Positions 36,750 to 48,200 of a stretch of DNA of 64,000 bases are shown in pieces. Below the pieces are notes generated by a model. The model saw only the letters and a program-made list of their open reading frames with translations, did no database searches and was not told where the DNA came from. Each line of letters opens with the position of its first letter. Position 1 is the stretch's first letter. The translations under genes and the position numbers were made by a program. Source of the stretch: Fasciola hepatica (taxonomy: Eukaryota > Platyhelminthes > Trematoda > Plagiorchiida > Fasciolidae); NCBI GenBank assembly GCA_948099385.1, contig CANUEZ040000024.1, forward strand, positions 19,480,001 to 19,544,000. The letters are read 5' to 3'.

Positions 36750-38200
36750 GATCAGTTCAAAAGGAGGTTTATTGCTGCTGAAGTTTTTCAGTAATTGACA
36801 GGAATAAGTTACCGATTCAGGCATTACTTTAATGATACCGCCATTTGTATTGTAATCAAGGTGAAAAAAGGGAAGTAAACCTAAGGATGCGTGTAAGGTT
36901 GTGTCATATATATTCCAATTGAGATGGAACGTCGTGGGCAGATTCGAAGGTACCGCCAAAGTTAATTAAAGGTCTCGATAAGCTTTTAGTACGTTGAGTT
37001 CTAACGTGAACATAGTTTCCCATCGATGAGAGCAAATAAGTGGGACAGCCGATAGGCTCCAATTTTTGAAGCAGAGAACGGGAAGCTGAATCTAAAGCGA
37101 AAGAACAGCCGAGAAGAGTAGAACGAACCGACTTCACGGAACTATTCAAGCTCTTTGAAATGAAGAGGCCAACTGAAGCAATGGCACCCAGGGTGCATTT
37201 TTAGTGCTCCGGATACCAGGTACTGACTAGATCGCAAGAATGGCCTGAGGAATGGGCAACAAGACAAAAGTTCCAACGGTTGCCAAAAGGCGGTAAAAGT
37301 CAGTGGAATAGGTGAAGGACGATTTATGTTGAAACAGTGTCGATCACGATTATATTTTAGAGGGAAAACGGAGGCAGTACCAGCTAAGGGATCTAAAGGT
37401 TCAACCGCCCGCAAGCAGAGCAGTTAAAAGTGTGTTTTTCAATTGGCGGAACCTAACAGTTTTTACAGCAAAAATACAAGCAACGCACAGCCCTGTGGCA
37501 TAGAACAAAACAAAAACTGCCTAGAGCTAAGTGCTAATTAGTTTTCATTTATGGCAATTCTTGACCACGAACTTACGCATTCAAACTCTCCAGGTCGCCA
37601 CATATCCGTTGGGTTTGTGCGCGAACTGGCATGAGTCTTTTGGAACAACCAAAGAGGAACGCAATCGACTTAGGCTGGCGCGCTCGGTCAACATGAGCAC
37701 ATAAAAAGAGACAACTTTGGGATGAAAATGTTTTAACAAAATGCTGGAAGTGGCATGTCTGGGAACGGGTACTATTTGCACGGGTTTTCAGGGAGCACGA
37801 ATAACACCAGCATCAATGGATTTATTGATAAGGGAAGTCACTATCCCAAATAGTGGACTGACTCCATATTCGAAAATAGTTAGGGATATGCCGTCGAGAC
37901 CCAAAGTGGAAGATTATTAGGAGGTTCGAAGTAACCTGAATACTTCTGGGGAAAATGGTTCTATATATGAGGGAACATAAGAAGCAAAGGATGGTAGGTT
38001 ATCTGATAAAGGGTAGATAAAGGCAGCTCTCTGGCTGTCAGCCTCTACGATGTAGTTCACTGACCGTGCCAGTTTTCCGTATCGTATCTGGATTCCTTGC
38101 CAGAGACTTTCATTATTATTGGCACAGAACTGATGGGCAAATGTCATATTCAGCCGTCGTATCTCTTGCACGATCAGCATGGAGAGTCGTTTCGCAGAAC
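36750..38200 (-). mobile_element. Jockey/CR1-like non-LTR retrotransposon A (partial, minus strand)
   Basis: The frame at 38,180-37,917 covers the linker and start of the reverse transcriptase (PFSPEVFRLLRTS). It is followed by LGLDGISLTIFEYGVSPLF and, near 37,760, VPVPRH. The frame at 37,149-36,904 gives SVRSTLLGCSFALDSASRSL and LLSSMGNYVHVRTQRT, clearly the same family as the relic at 46.3 kb. The YADD part and the 3' end are missing. The copy ends where element B begins. Confidence 0.72.
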
Positions 38201-40403
38201 CCCGGTTGTGCTGTTTACATGCATGTTATTCTGCCTTCTAAGAGATTCAGACAATGAAGAACCTGTTTTGTTTTTGTTAAAAAGTTACAATCTCTATAGA
38301 ACAATAAAAACAAATAACGCCTCTCAGTGTCTCGTTAATAAATCTAGTGTGCAAAGAGAGCAATCGAAAGAAAACCACGAAAAGAATAGGAAGGGACTTT
38401 CGAACATGGATGACAGGTTTCTAGAAGTGGACTTTATTTGTTTTGTCATGATGAGTATACAGGTTGTTAAAAGTGAATAGATTTGGGGTCTAATGATATT
38501 GACAGCGTGACCACTAAATGAAACTAGAGCTTACAGTTGTAAATGAAAAAAGTTGGTGATAATTTCGTCCAAAACCGTGTTTCCTCTAGTTGGGATAAAA
38601 AAGAGATCACCTAAGCTAGAACCAAGTTAAGGATACATGGGCGCAAGGGTAAAATCATTGACAACAATGCATAAACAGTCAGGTGGTAATAGAATCAGAA
38701 TGGGTATGAAAGCGTCAAAGGACAGATTGAGGTACTTCTGTGAGCAGAAGCGAGCTATGCACAGATTACTAATCGCAGTTCCCCGAAAAGGAGAGTATTC
38801 GGGATGACATTCAACAACCACGCTGTCAATTCTATTACGAAAGAAAGTAAAAAAAAAACAACTTCGGACTTATGACGCCATTCGAAACTGGTGTAAAAAC
38901 TGCACTACCACTGAGAAAATAGTGGTATAAATTCAATATAATGACCGGTTGACTAGAGCCGGTTGTCTATCATAGTTAATCTACCTAGTGAAACATTTAC
39001 CTAACGTACGCATCCTTGGACATTATTCGAAATGTGATCCGACGTAAGATAATCCAAGAGTTCCAGCAATTTTCCTACAAAAAGCAAACAGTAAAAATAG
39101 TTGAAAAGCTTTTCGCCTAGTTCGTATGAGGATCAGTGCTGGCACGAAGGTGAACGAATCAGCTCCAACCAGGAGACATTTTCACAGGAAACCGTATCAT
39201 TCAACGGATAATACGTAGCTTACTTTACCAATGCGGCCATGTGTGATTCAGTCAGCTCTCGACCATGGAATTTGGGGAATGAGAATAAAACCACCGAAAA
39301 CATGTTCACCCAAAATCTCGCATTCCGATTTGCGCTTTTTTGAGTATTCTGAACTAGCTGGTGTATATCAGTGTCGTGCAATAAATTACCATTGTGGTGA
39401 TATCACATGGTCTGTGTTGGGTGGACAGTTTACATGTAGACATCAAGCAGCAATCTGAAGGTATTTCCGTCCGTGGGAAGTATTTTGCCAAGACATAGTA
39501 TATATGTACTTAGGTCTGGAATAATAAGTGATAGATTCACAGAGTGAAAACGAATTAAGTTTTCTAGACGGCGATCTGAACGAAAGATGCAAACGATCGA
39601 TGCATTTTGAAGAAAATGCTCCTGCGTCGTGGGTATTTACATGTAACATTTGTCTAACTGGCAACGGTTCTTGGGGAGAGGGAAATTCGGCGAAGTTCGG
39701 AGTTGATAATCATCAAGGTGATGTTTATTTCTGGCAGCCATGAGAATGGTTAGAAAATAGCCTATCATTTCAAAGACATGATTTGAGATAATACGAAATT
39801 GTACAGCTTACAAAGTGAGAGATTTTCTGTTCGAATAAGTAGTATGGTGAAAAGAAACGAAATCGTCATTCGTGAAATGCACTCCTTTTTGAGATGATTC
39901 ATCCATGAAAAACAACTCCTAAATAACCAATGACAATTCGAGTGAGCATTATGCAGTTGTTTCAGCTGGCTTGTTAGGAGTCGTTGGCAGCGTCCCTTCC
40001 ACTGAGTCCTATATGTGGCTGGAACCCGAAGTGAACGATTGGGTTTTTACCTCTGCACTTCAACTACTTGTTACGATACAACTTTGGTGTGACCACTCAT
40101 ATACCACTGTGAATGTCAGTGATACTGATCGTGGGTAAAATTCGATAACCAGGACCTCATCGGTAATTCACATATCCATCGGTTTCACGGAAAAAGAAGA
40201 ATGCACGTACAAAGTGGAAGGACGTGATGATTGACTCGATGACTGAGCCTATTTGCACAGTGCAGAGTCATATTTGTAAAAGTCTTTATGCAACCAATAC
40301 AATGGTAGCTACATGAACAGCTACTGCACGTAAGATGATAAAACTAAGACCAAGCTCTTTGACGAATAAGTGGTACAGGCCGAACAAAAAACTAACAGCT
40401 TAC

Positions 40404-40535
40404 CTTACTTTTTTACCAGTTTTCGGATCTTTGTACATGTAGGTAACAAGTGACATCAGACAAGCATCCAGCATCTTCTCGCATCGTGCTCCAGTGTAAC
40501 CTGGATTGCATTCACAATAGGCAGCCCCGGTGTTT
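40404..40535 (-). CDS. Exon 5: C-terminal half of EGF module 2
   Basis: This 132-base exon lies between the acceptor CCCCCATTTAAAG and the donor AG/GTAAGC. It starts one base into a codon, completing the Gln split with exon 4. It reads NTGAAYCECNPGYTGARCEK, giving C350, C352 and C361, the last three cysteines of a canonical EGF module with the CxC and the GYTG turn. It then continues MLDACLMSLVTYMYKDPKTG. C368 here starts the next EGF-like module. The exon is too short to stand out by length alone; the motif and phase identify it. Confidence 0.9.
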
Positions 40536-42059
40536 CTTTAAATGGGGGAAAAACAGAAAAGCATACTTCGATTCCTAATTCACAATTAAAAAACGTTTAA
40601 TTTGTAGTTGTTATCTAAACGAATCTGAAATATCAGATCGCCCGTTTTTTTTTCTTCTGACCGTACAATGAGACAATTGATTTCAGGCGTGAGTGAGCGA
40701 TCGAGTATCACGTAATTCGATTCTATAGATTCTGATTAAAAATGAACAACCATAACGTCAGTGATTCCAGACAATTTCACAGCACTTTCAGTGCTTCATT
40801 TGAGAGAAAATCGTTCAGTTATGCTTTACTTTCAGTATATCTAACCGGTTGGACACTTTAATAATGAATAAAAAAACTTGTCTTTGGACCGAAATAGGCT
40901 GAAGTCATGTGACACTGCGAAGACTCGGATGAGAGGGAAGTCAATAAATCTGCGATCAAAGGTGAAACGTGTACGTGTGGATTTGTCGTACCGTCTAAAT
41001 TTGTTATTCTCTGTGGCTAAGCGTAGGGCACTTGCATTTAGCTCAAAGAACAAAAGTGCAGATTTTCATTTATATCAACAAGTAATTTCTATTATTTTTA
41101 TTAATCGGTACAGGCAGATCACTGATTTGAGAGATGAATGTGTTAGTCGGGTGGCTAATGGGCCCCTTAAACACTGGCTAGGAATTATGCAAGTTATTTT
41201 GGGCAGATTACAAAACTTTAAGGCCCGTTGATCGCATATAAACTTGCAAGAGAGTTGGGCTTGATTTTTTTGATTCAGTCAGTAACTAAGGCGAAATACT
41301 ACGAGAAGGTGCATCGGCGTACACAAAGCAAATCTGAGCCACTGAAGATGACGAAGACTGCGCAGGCCGGTCGGACGGGGGAGTATCTCCACTCAGCAAG
41401 TGAGCCCGGATCTCATCCTCCCTCATAAGATATGGACAACGAAGTCAAATAATATTTCGGAGAGAATAATCGTTAAGTGAGGCAATGCTCCGACGGTGAT
41501 CAGCGCGGAGTGAGAAAGGTTTTGCAACATAGAGCGAAACGCTATGCGCCTTGACATCGCGCTACGGTCCCTTGAAAGAACAGCCGAATATGGTAGTTGC
41601 TTTGCGAGCAATCAGATGTTACCATTATGCTAATTTTGATTGTTTTTGCAGTAGGAACTAATCCCGTGTATGTACACACACTCGAGTGAGGTCCTGAATC
41701 GCACCATTCTAACCTTCACGTTAGCAATTGCAATTGTTATCTGACCGTAAAATATTCAGTGAACTATGCTCCGTTTTTATGGCTATTAAAAGTAGCTCAT
41801 ATTTTATTTTCTATTTTGGCTCGTGATTTCAGGAGTTTTTGCGTCCGCTAAATAAAGATTCGTGCTCGAAAATGAAAAATGAATGACGTCACCGTCCTGA
41901 CAGCTGATTATTCAGCACACTTTCCCTGGCTATAGAGAAGATGGGTTTAACAGATCCACCCATCACCGTCATCACTACGGTAAAATATCTATCATGAAAA
42001 TGGTACTGCTTCCTTCTGCGTGGGTAATTTAGGAAAAAAATCCACCCTGATAACTTTGG

Positions 42060-42197
42060 TAATCTGAAAAGAGAATTCAGAATCGCAATATTGCACGATT
42101 TTTGTCTAGGACGATTTTGCTGCATCTCTACGCAGTCTATGCTACGGACAACAGTAAGTGCGACAGTTTACATATGATTGAAAGCATGACAACAAAA
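42060..42197 (-). repeat. Inverted repeat left arm beside the Penelope-like fragment
   Basis: Its reverse complement aligns with 42,854-42,992 over the full length. Shared blocks include GCTTTCAATCATAT, TTTACTGTTGTC or CTTACTGTTGTC, and AATCGTCCTGGACAAAAATC with one change. It reads as an inverted partial copy of the element's own end. Confidence 0.8.
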
Positions 42198-42257
42198 GTA
42201 CCATAGAAACCTTCTATGAAGTACGGTTCGTTCTGTTCGGTCTCCATCGTTTCACTC

Positions 42258-42277
42258 ACGGGAAATGGTTGTTTCAA
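42258..42277 (+). repeat. Direct 20-base repeat, left copy
   Basis: ACGGGAAATGGTTGTTTCAA occurs here and, identically, at 42,995-43,014. The two copies bracket the Penelope-like reading frame and may be the remains of its terminal repeats. Confidence 0.75.
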
Positions 42278-42400
42278 CTTCCTCTGATCAGTTATTTGGT
42301 ACTTGAATTTATCTTAGAATAAGTTTCATCACATTCAGAAGTATTCCTATTTGCCGACGGAATTTTCACGGATTGAAATTGTCCGTTTATTAATCCAGTA

Positions 42401-42730
42401 GTGAAATACGATTTACTCTGGTTGGTTGGGCGGCATAATAAGTTTGTGCAACTAAAAATTCTTTACCGCACGGAAGACATACCAATTTCGGCGATTAAAG
42501 AACGCCTATCTCTGTACACCACTTCACACGTGATATACCAGTTCGAATATGGGTATGGAGACACCTACATCCGTCGAACAGAAGGGCAGTTACGTAATCG
42601 GATTTCGGAACACATTCCCAATTGGATTCAACGAGCAACTGACGCTAAGATGCCAAACACCAACGATCGACGATTTAATAAGACACCGTTATCACCAATA
42701 GCACAACACTTACTGTTGACGCAACACTAA
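42401..42730 (+). mobile_element. Penelope-like element fragment (GIY-YIG endonuclease)
   Basis: The frame codes for RHNKFVQLKILYRTEDIP, then SHVIYQFEYGYGDTYIRRTE, GQLRNRISEHIPNWI and SPIAQHLLLTQH. This matches the C-terminal GIY-YIG nuclease of Penelope-like retroelements (consensus roughly VYKF.C.CG..YIGRTERRL..RI.EH, then AIA.HL...H). The catalytic GIY-YIG-like segments are modified (VIYQF and DTYIRRTE). The reverse transcriptase part is absent. In intact elements this domain nicks the target site. It lies within intron 4 in antisense to the host gene. Confidence 0.78.
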
Positions 42731-42853
42731 CTTGAGAAAGAAAAGGCTTTTCGGGTGGTCTACAGAACAAAAAAACACGAAACTGCTTAGATTGACTGAA
42801 GCGATAGCAATTAAACAATGGAAACCAAAGCCATGAGACACATATATTCGTAA

Positions 42854-42992
42854 TTTTGTTGTCACGCTTTCAATCATATATAAAGTGTCACATTTACTGT
42901 TGTCTGTAGTACGCACTGTGTAGGAATAAAGCGAAATCGTCCTGGACAAAAATCGTGCAATATTATGATTTTGGCTTCTATTTTCAAATTCA
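42854..42992 (+). repeat. Inverted repeat right arm beside the Penelope-like fragment
   Basis: Partner of 42,060-42,197. It ends three bases before the right copy of the 20-base direct repeat. Confidence 0.8.
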
Positions 42993-42994
42993 TT

Positions 42995-43014
42995 ACGGGA
43001 AATGGTTGTTTCAA
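42995..43014 (+). repeat. Direct 20-base repeat, right copy
   Basis: Identical to 42,258-42,277 and 737 bases away from it. Confidence 0.75.
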
Positions 43015-43269
43015 ATTTGATGATCCCATTGTCAGACACTGCCTCTAAATTGAACGCACAAGTCAACTGATAGGCGCGGCTCTTCACCTCGAATTCGGAT
43101 ACACACATTCAATATGAAATCTGTTCTGAGAAGAGCATTTCATTTCGGTTCAGTCCTAACAACCAATAACGATGCACTGTGCGCAGTGGTTTTGCTTTCT
43201 CTCGAAAATAGTGAAAGTAATAAGGGCTTGGGCATATTGAGCGAATTACAAATAATATCAAGTTGACAA

Positions 43270-43910
43270 AGAAAGTTTGTGAACACAAGAGCGTAACTGA
43301 CGGCAACATTTAACCATGTCCCCTAATTAATCCAGGCACAGAGGAGAGATTTCTTAGACCCCATTAGGAAGCTTAACACTTCACAGGATTTGGTCCATTG
43401 GTTAGACATTTTATACCTTTCCATGTCAATAACTGATCACCCTTACTTATAATCTAATCACTATCTGTCCCAGCGACCGATGCGCGTCGAAGAATCCTGT
43501 TAGGGGATAAGTGCAACATATGTCCCAACCGCCTTGGCCTGGTGAGCTTGAGTGCTTTATAAGGTGATCTGGTTCATGTAATTAAGACCGGCAGCCGAGC
43601 CTCAGTATTTCTGATGCAGTGTTCTCACCAGATTCGAGCACTGTTATAAAGAAATCGGTGTTCAAATACCGACAATCTTCATATATTCTCCACCCATAGT
43701 GGCCATGTTTCTGACCCATACAGAATCGCTGGCCTGGCTGGAGCAGAGTACACTCTACCCTTGATAGACAAACGGATGTTATGTAGACGCCACAGATGAC
43801 TTAGGCCTGCAATAGCCAGGCAAGTTTTATGTACGCACGAAAACACTTCATCCGAAATTTGACCTCCGGGTGAAAAACAGTCTGAGCTGTGTTGTTTTGC
43901 ATTCGGATGC
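43270..43910 (-). mobile_element. RTE-like non-LTR retrotransposon, 5'-truncated
   Basis: On the minus strand the frame at 43,912-43,679 gives SPGGQISDEVFSCVHKTCL, then SHLWRLHNIRLSIKGRVYSA and ILYGSETWPLWVENI. This matches the thumb and C-terminal part of RTE-type proteins (HLWRR.DIRLS.KGRVY, LLYG.ETWPL..ED). The match continues with LSVFEHRFLYNSARIW, RPRRLGHMLHLSPNRILRR and WKGIKCLTNG down to about 43,300. Keeping the 3' end and losing the 5' end is the normal outcome of target-primed insertion. It stops about 70 bases downstream of the donor of exon 4. Confidence 0.78.
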
Positions 43911-43978
43911 ACACATCCACCGTGAAATCTTTGCTAAGGACAGCAGATAAAAAAAGAAGTTATGATGAGCAAACTTAC

Positions 43979-44256
43979 TGGTCGGTAGTGCACTGATACG
44001 TTCCCGTCTGGTTACATGGACCCAAACTGTGCACCGATCCGGATGAGGACAATTTGCATTGATCCACCCAGTCTGCGGCGCGTTCGCACTGCAAGGTCGT
44101 ATCCACCCAACGATAGTGTGCCGCACAATCACATGAGTATCCGCTTTCTTTTGTTACCCATTTCAAAAATTCCCCCTCTCCGGGCAACAGAGTTAACTGA
44201 GACGGTCTGACCAGATCGGCGAACAAATTGTATATGAAAATATTCCAAACTCTACG
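43979..44256 (-). CDS. Exon 4: Cys-rich region and start of EGF module 2
   Basis: The 278-base exon follows the strong acceptor TGATCTGTTTCCAG in phase 0 and ends two bases into a codon at CA/GTAAGT. It codes for residues 251-342: RRVWNIFIYNLFADLVRP, then SGYSCDCAAHYRWVDTTLQC, which is the CxC half of an EGF-like module (C292, C294, C307). It continues with QCKLSSSGSVHSLGPCNQTG and YQCTTD, giving C317, C331 and C339, the first three cysteines of EGF module 2. A sequon lies at N332. Confidence 0.86.
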
Positions 44257-46129
44257 CTGGAAACAGATCACAAGAATGAACTATTATTTCAGAAAAAGTT
44301 CCAACTAATTTTACAGTACTGACGAATCACTTGCTATCAAACATTTCACAAGAGTACTAGGCCAACCACATGCGTGATGACTAACTGAAATATAACACTG
44401 GCCATTTTATCGTCGGATAACTTGGATTGGGTTTTTTTCCAATAAATCTTTCTAGGGGAAACACCAGCGAGTAAAAAATAGCAGAAGTTGAATAAACTGT
44501 GAATAAACTGTGAATAGATATTTTATTATCTGGAGTTGGTTTTAAGGATTCCAACAATAAATGAGTGTTTCACGCACAGCTTCAACGGATCACTCTTTAC
44601 AGGTAAACGTTGTCACAATACGCGGAAGAGATTTTCTGTTAATCAGAGTCTAAGCTTTCCAATCAATGGGAGATATTTATTGCATAAAGGCTGCAACCTT
44701 GTGAGATAATACTAATGTATACTTTTTTCTCTGACCTCAGGTCGAGGGTGCTTAGACATGATAGATACCGAGGTGAAACGGGAACAACCCATGGATATCA
44801 AGCGACAGAAAGCAGATCCAGCCAGGTCACACTAAACTTATTCTGTGGCATTGTGTAGAGAGTTTTCGGAATGTATATATCGCAACTCCCACGCATCTTG
44901 TTGTCTTTTGTGTTCACGTGTATGTATTATATTTAGGATCGTGTTTGAAAGTGGACTGTTACCCATTCAGTACTCATTGCACTTGGAGTCGCGCCTATTC
45001 TATGCGGAAAAAAGAAATGCAGCACACAGTAGGAAAGTTTCGGTAAAATGGATCGCATTTTCCTGATCTTCAGTTCACACTAAGTTTGATATGACCATGT
45101 TAAATGGGGAAATGAAAACTCCCACAGTTAAACTTGGATGTTTTTGCTCCCGAAAATACTAGTCATTGCATAGGTGTTCTATCCCTCGAGTTTTATTCTG
45201 CCATTTTGGTGAACGGTCTGTGCATTCGACCTCCGCTTGCAGCTTCTATCGTACCAGCCCACAAATTGAAATTAAAAGGATGACATCGCCGTAGACCATG
45301 TGATATTCTTGTGAACAGGATGATATTTAGACCAAAATGGAACAATCTAGAACTCGGGCTTCTAGTTAGATTTGTGCCTTGTCCGGTCGGTTAGGTTGCC
45401 AAGACTCTAGCTGGTCTTATTGGTTAGTTCTTTGACTCACTTTTTCTTGAACTGCCGGCCCTGTTCTATCAGCTAAGCTAAACCCCATGTAGTGTAGAGG
45501 TTTGAACGGTCATGCTTGACACGGCCAAACTGATTGGTAGCTTTGCCTTAGGGAGGTTTAATCGACGATCTGACAATAAGTATCTTCGTAGTTGAGTATT
45601 GTCCGTCAACACAGTGTAATACAAAATCGACTTGATAAAAATGAATGATAACACTAGTGATAAAAAGTTTACTGAGTTTTCACATACAAAAACCCTACTG
45701 ACAGAAAATATTCCATCTGGTTGTCGATATAAGGCTATTTTAGAAACAGTAAAATACAATGGCTCGCTCATTAGTGGTAAATAGGGACATAACCAACGGA
45801 CTGATTTGCATCTATATTCTACTTCAACCATCTTATTCTGTTCTCTTGCTTTCCCGGTGTAAGCTTTGATTATTTGATAGCCACCAAACCGAATTGGTTG
45901 GATACTCGTTTAGTAACAGTCCGAATCGAACTAAGCTATACAGAGCTTTTGAGCTCTGTGTTACAGAAAACATGAACTCCTTTTGCTCAATGGGCATTCG
46001 CGTTTCACATCGCCACACCTATATCAGTCGCATCAATCCAACCAAAACGGAAGCCCCTAACATGAAATTTACAATTATCGGAACTGAAATACGGCGCAAA
46101 CAACAATCTTTACAACAAGCGTAATATGG

Positions 46130-46131
<2 letters not shown>

Positions 46132-46199
<68 letters not shown>
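46132..46199. repeat. (TA)n microsatellite
   Basis: The longest (TA)n tract in the window, about 68 bases, near the broken 3' side of relic C. Confidence 0.98.
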
Positions 46200-46203
<4 letters not shown>

Positions 46204-46289
46204 GAATTGTATCTCACACTCACCTGATTTCAGACTGTGTCAAACAAAACACTACAACGGCAGAAGAGGTGGGAATAGGAAGTCACTTT

Positions 46290-48200
46290 CCATTAGTTGT
46301 TTCGTTTGTGGGCAGGTAGACGGAAAATAAATAGGAGGAAGGGACAGCTCCCCGAAGCACTCCTGTGTTGTTCACCAAGTGTTTAGATGTTTGAAACCTA
46401 GTCATGTGCACTGAGTTCTGTTGGTAAAATAACCGGACGGCCGTGCCAGTAAAGGTGCGGGACTGCCGAAAGCTTCCAGTTTGTAGAACAGGAGAGACCG
46501 CGGTATAGAATCAGAAGCGGATGAGTAGTCTAGATAGGCGCATCTCACAGACTTCGTAGATCCACCCAAGAATTTGGTTACATGGTGGACTAAGGAAGCG
46601 ATAGCACCCACAGTGAATCGGTTCGGTTTATTGGCAAACCGTAAGGAGTCCTCGGGAGAGTTTATAGAAGAATTAAAACGTTTCAGAATGCCACTTTCAG
46701 TAAGTTTAAGACCAGACGGAGTTAGAGCAATGGAACGAAAGCATTTAGCTGTGACACCAGAATTACAAAGTTTGGGTATAGGAACAATAGTGACTGGTCT
46801 CCAGCAGTCTGGAGTAGAATACGAGCACAAAGACTTTTTTAAGAGAGAAGTAAAAATATCAATCAGGGCAACAGCACCGTGTCTCAAAATGGATGACGAT
46901 AGATTATCAGGACCAATACCTGAGATTATTTTGGAAGTACGAAGAAACCTAAGTACATCCGTAGGGAACGGGTAATTTTGCGCGCCATCTTCTGGGATGA
47001 ATGAAATCGGAGAGTCATTTGATGGGTGGATGCATGCACTGTTGATACTGTCAACGTCTACAGCAAATTCCACTTGCTTCGTGTTCTTTCCACGCAGCAA
47101 CCGAATTCCTTACCACAGTCGGTTACTGTTACGGCTATATAGAAGTTGACTAGCATACAGCGAGTCAGTGCGTTCAATTTCTTTGTTTATCAAACGAGAA
47201 ATGTATCTTACTTTAGAATTACTCCGGGCTTTGAAGAAATATTCCTTCCGTCTTCTTAAGTATTTCAGCATCGAAGAAGTGGCACGGCGGTTATAGAGGA
47301 AGAGGGTTTCTAAGGAGTAGCACATGTCGGAACTTAAATTGACCGTCTCTACGAAAAGTTTGACATTGCTACTTAGCGACGATTCAAAAGAAAGCCAGGA
47401 AGATGTATGAGAAAGAAATTTCTATAGGAGAATAGTGTTTTAAATTGAAAAATTTTGGAGACAGACTTCGATTTGGCTGGTTTGCTTGGAAGAGTGGAAA
47501 GCAGACCGGGAGTAGATCTTAGGCCTCAACAGAAGCGGACAATGGTCGCTGGTTCAGAGAGGTGCACACAACTTTCGGGAGAATAATTCAGGATGATTGC
47601 TGATAATCCTGTCTGAAAAACATAGTTGCTCTTGTTGGAGAAACAAAAAAATTAGTTGAACACAGTGAGGGGTGGGGTGGAAGCTAGATTAAAATTGCAA
47701 ATTGTCATCTAACAAAGAAACGAGAAAAGGTAAAAAAGAGTCAGAAAGATGAAACAGTGTTCTGTGTGCAAGACGGAGATACGTGTAGTTTTGTTATGAT
47801 GGGGCTAAAGTGGCGAGGAAATTTAGGATGGCACTGCATCGCTAAACAATCAGTAGTGTTCATTGAGTAAGAATAAACGATATCAGACATGCCACACCAT
47901 GTGCAGTTGACATATGCGACTACTCCGCCTCCAGTCATCTTACTAGTGGAAGTCCTGTCCTGCCGGGACAGTTTGAAGCCATTTATTGACACCGGTGAGT
48001 CAGCAATATGTGGTTTTAGCCATGATTCTTGTGTGCAAACTACACACGTATGAAAACGAATGCGAGAGCGGAGAACAAGGGTTAGATCCGATATTTTCGC
48101 GAATAGGGAACGTATGTTGGTACCAAACAGAGACGGGGCGGATATCTTGGCTAGAGGGGTGCAGTTAAGAGCAGCCTGCCAGCCAGGATGCGTTTTCCGG
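46290..48200 (-). mobile_element. Jockey/CR1-like non-LTR retrotransposon C (3'-truncated, minus strand)
   Basis: On the minus strand the endonuclease begins at about 48,150 with SLFGTNIRSLFAKISDLTL, VCTQESWLKPHIADSPVSI and GFKLSRQDRTSTSKMTGGGV, then VAYVN. SDHCPLLLRPKIYSR-type sequence and a linker frame (47,325-47,110) follow. The long frame 47,100-46,402 is reverse transcriptase: LRFLRTSKIISGIGPDNLSS, WRPVTIVPIPK, VRCAYLDYSSASDSIPRSLL, GYFTNRTQ. Past 46,400 it continues as GVLRGAVPSSYLFSVYL. The YADD block and everything after it are missing. The RT frame of over 230 codons is unusually well kept compared with the other relics. Confidence 0.82.

Larger units (their letters stand above)
27876..40403 (-). 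other. Intron 5, largest intron of the gene
   Basis: About 12.5 kb. It holds, in plus-strand order, a (TA)n tract, a SINE-like piece, an RTE-like relic, another (TA)n tract, a SINE and two Jockey/CR1-like relics. Stretches at 28.35-31.2 kb and 38.3-40.4 kb show nothing recognisable. Confidence 0.75.
40536..43978 (-). other. Intron 4
   Basis: About 3.4 kb. It holds the Penelope-like fragment and its repeats (42.06-43.01 kb) and an RTE-like relic (43.3-43.9 kb). The part at 40.6-42.0 kb shows nothing recognisable. Confidence 0.75.

Noticed and set aside
42905..42950. Hammerhead in the Penelope-like flank (CGAAATCGTCCTGGAC)
   Set aside because: The part after GAAA looks right, but the core reads CTGTGTAG or CTGCGTAG in the two arms instead of CTGANGA, with no clear stem II.
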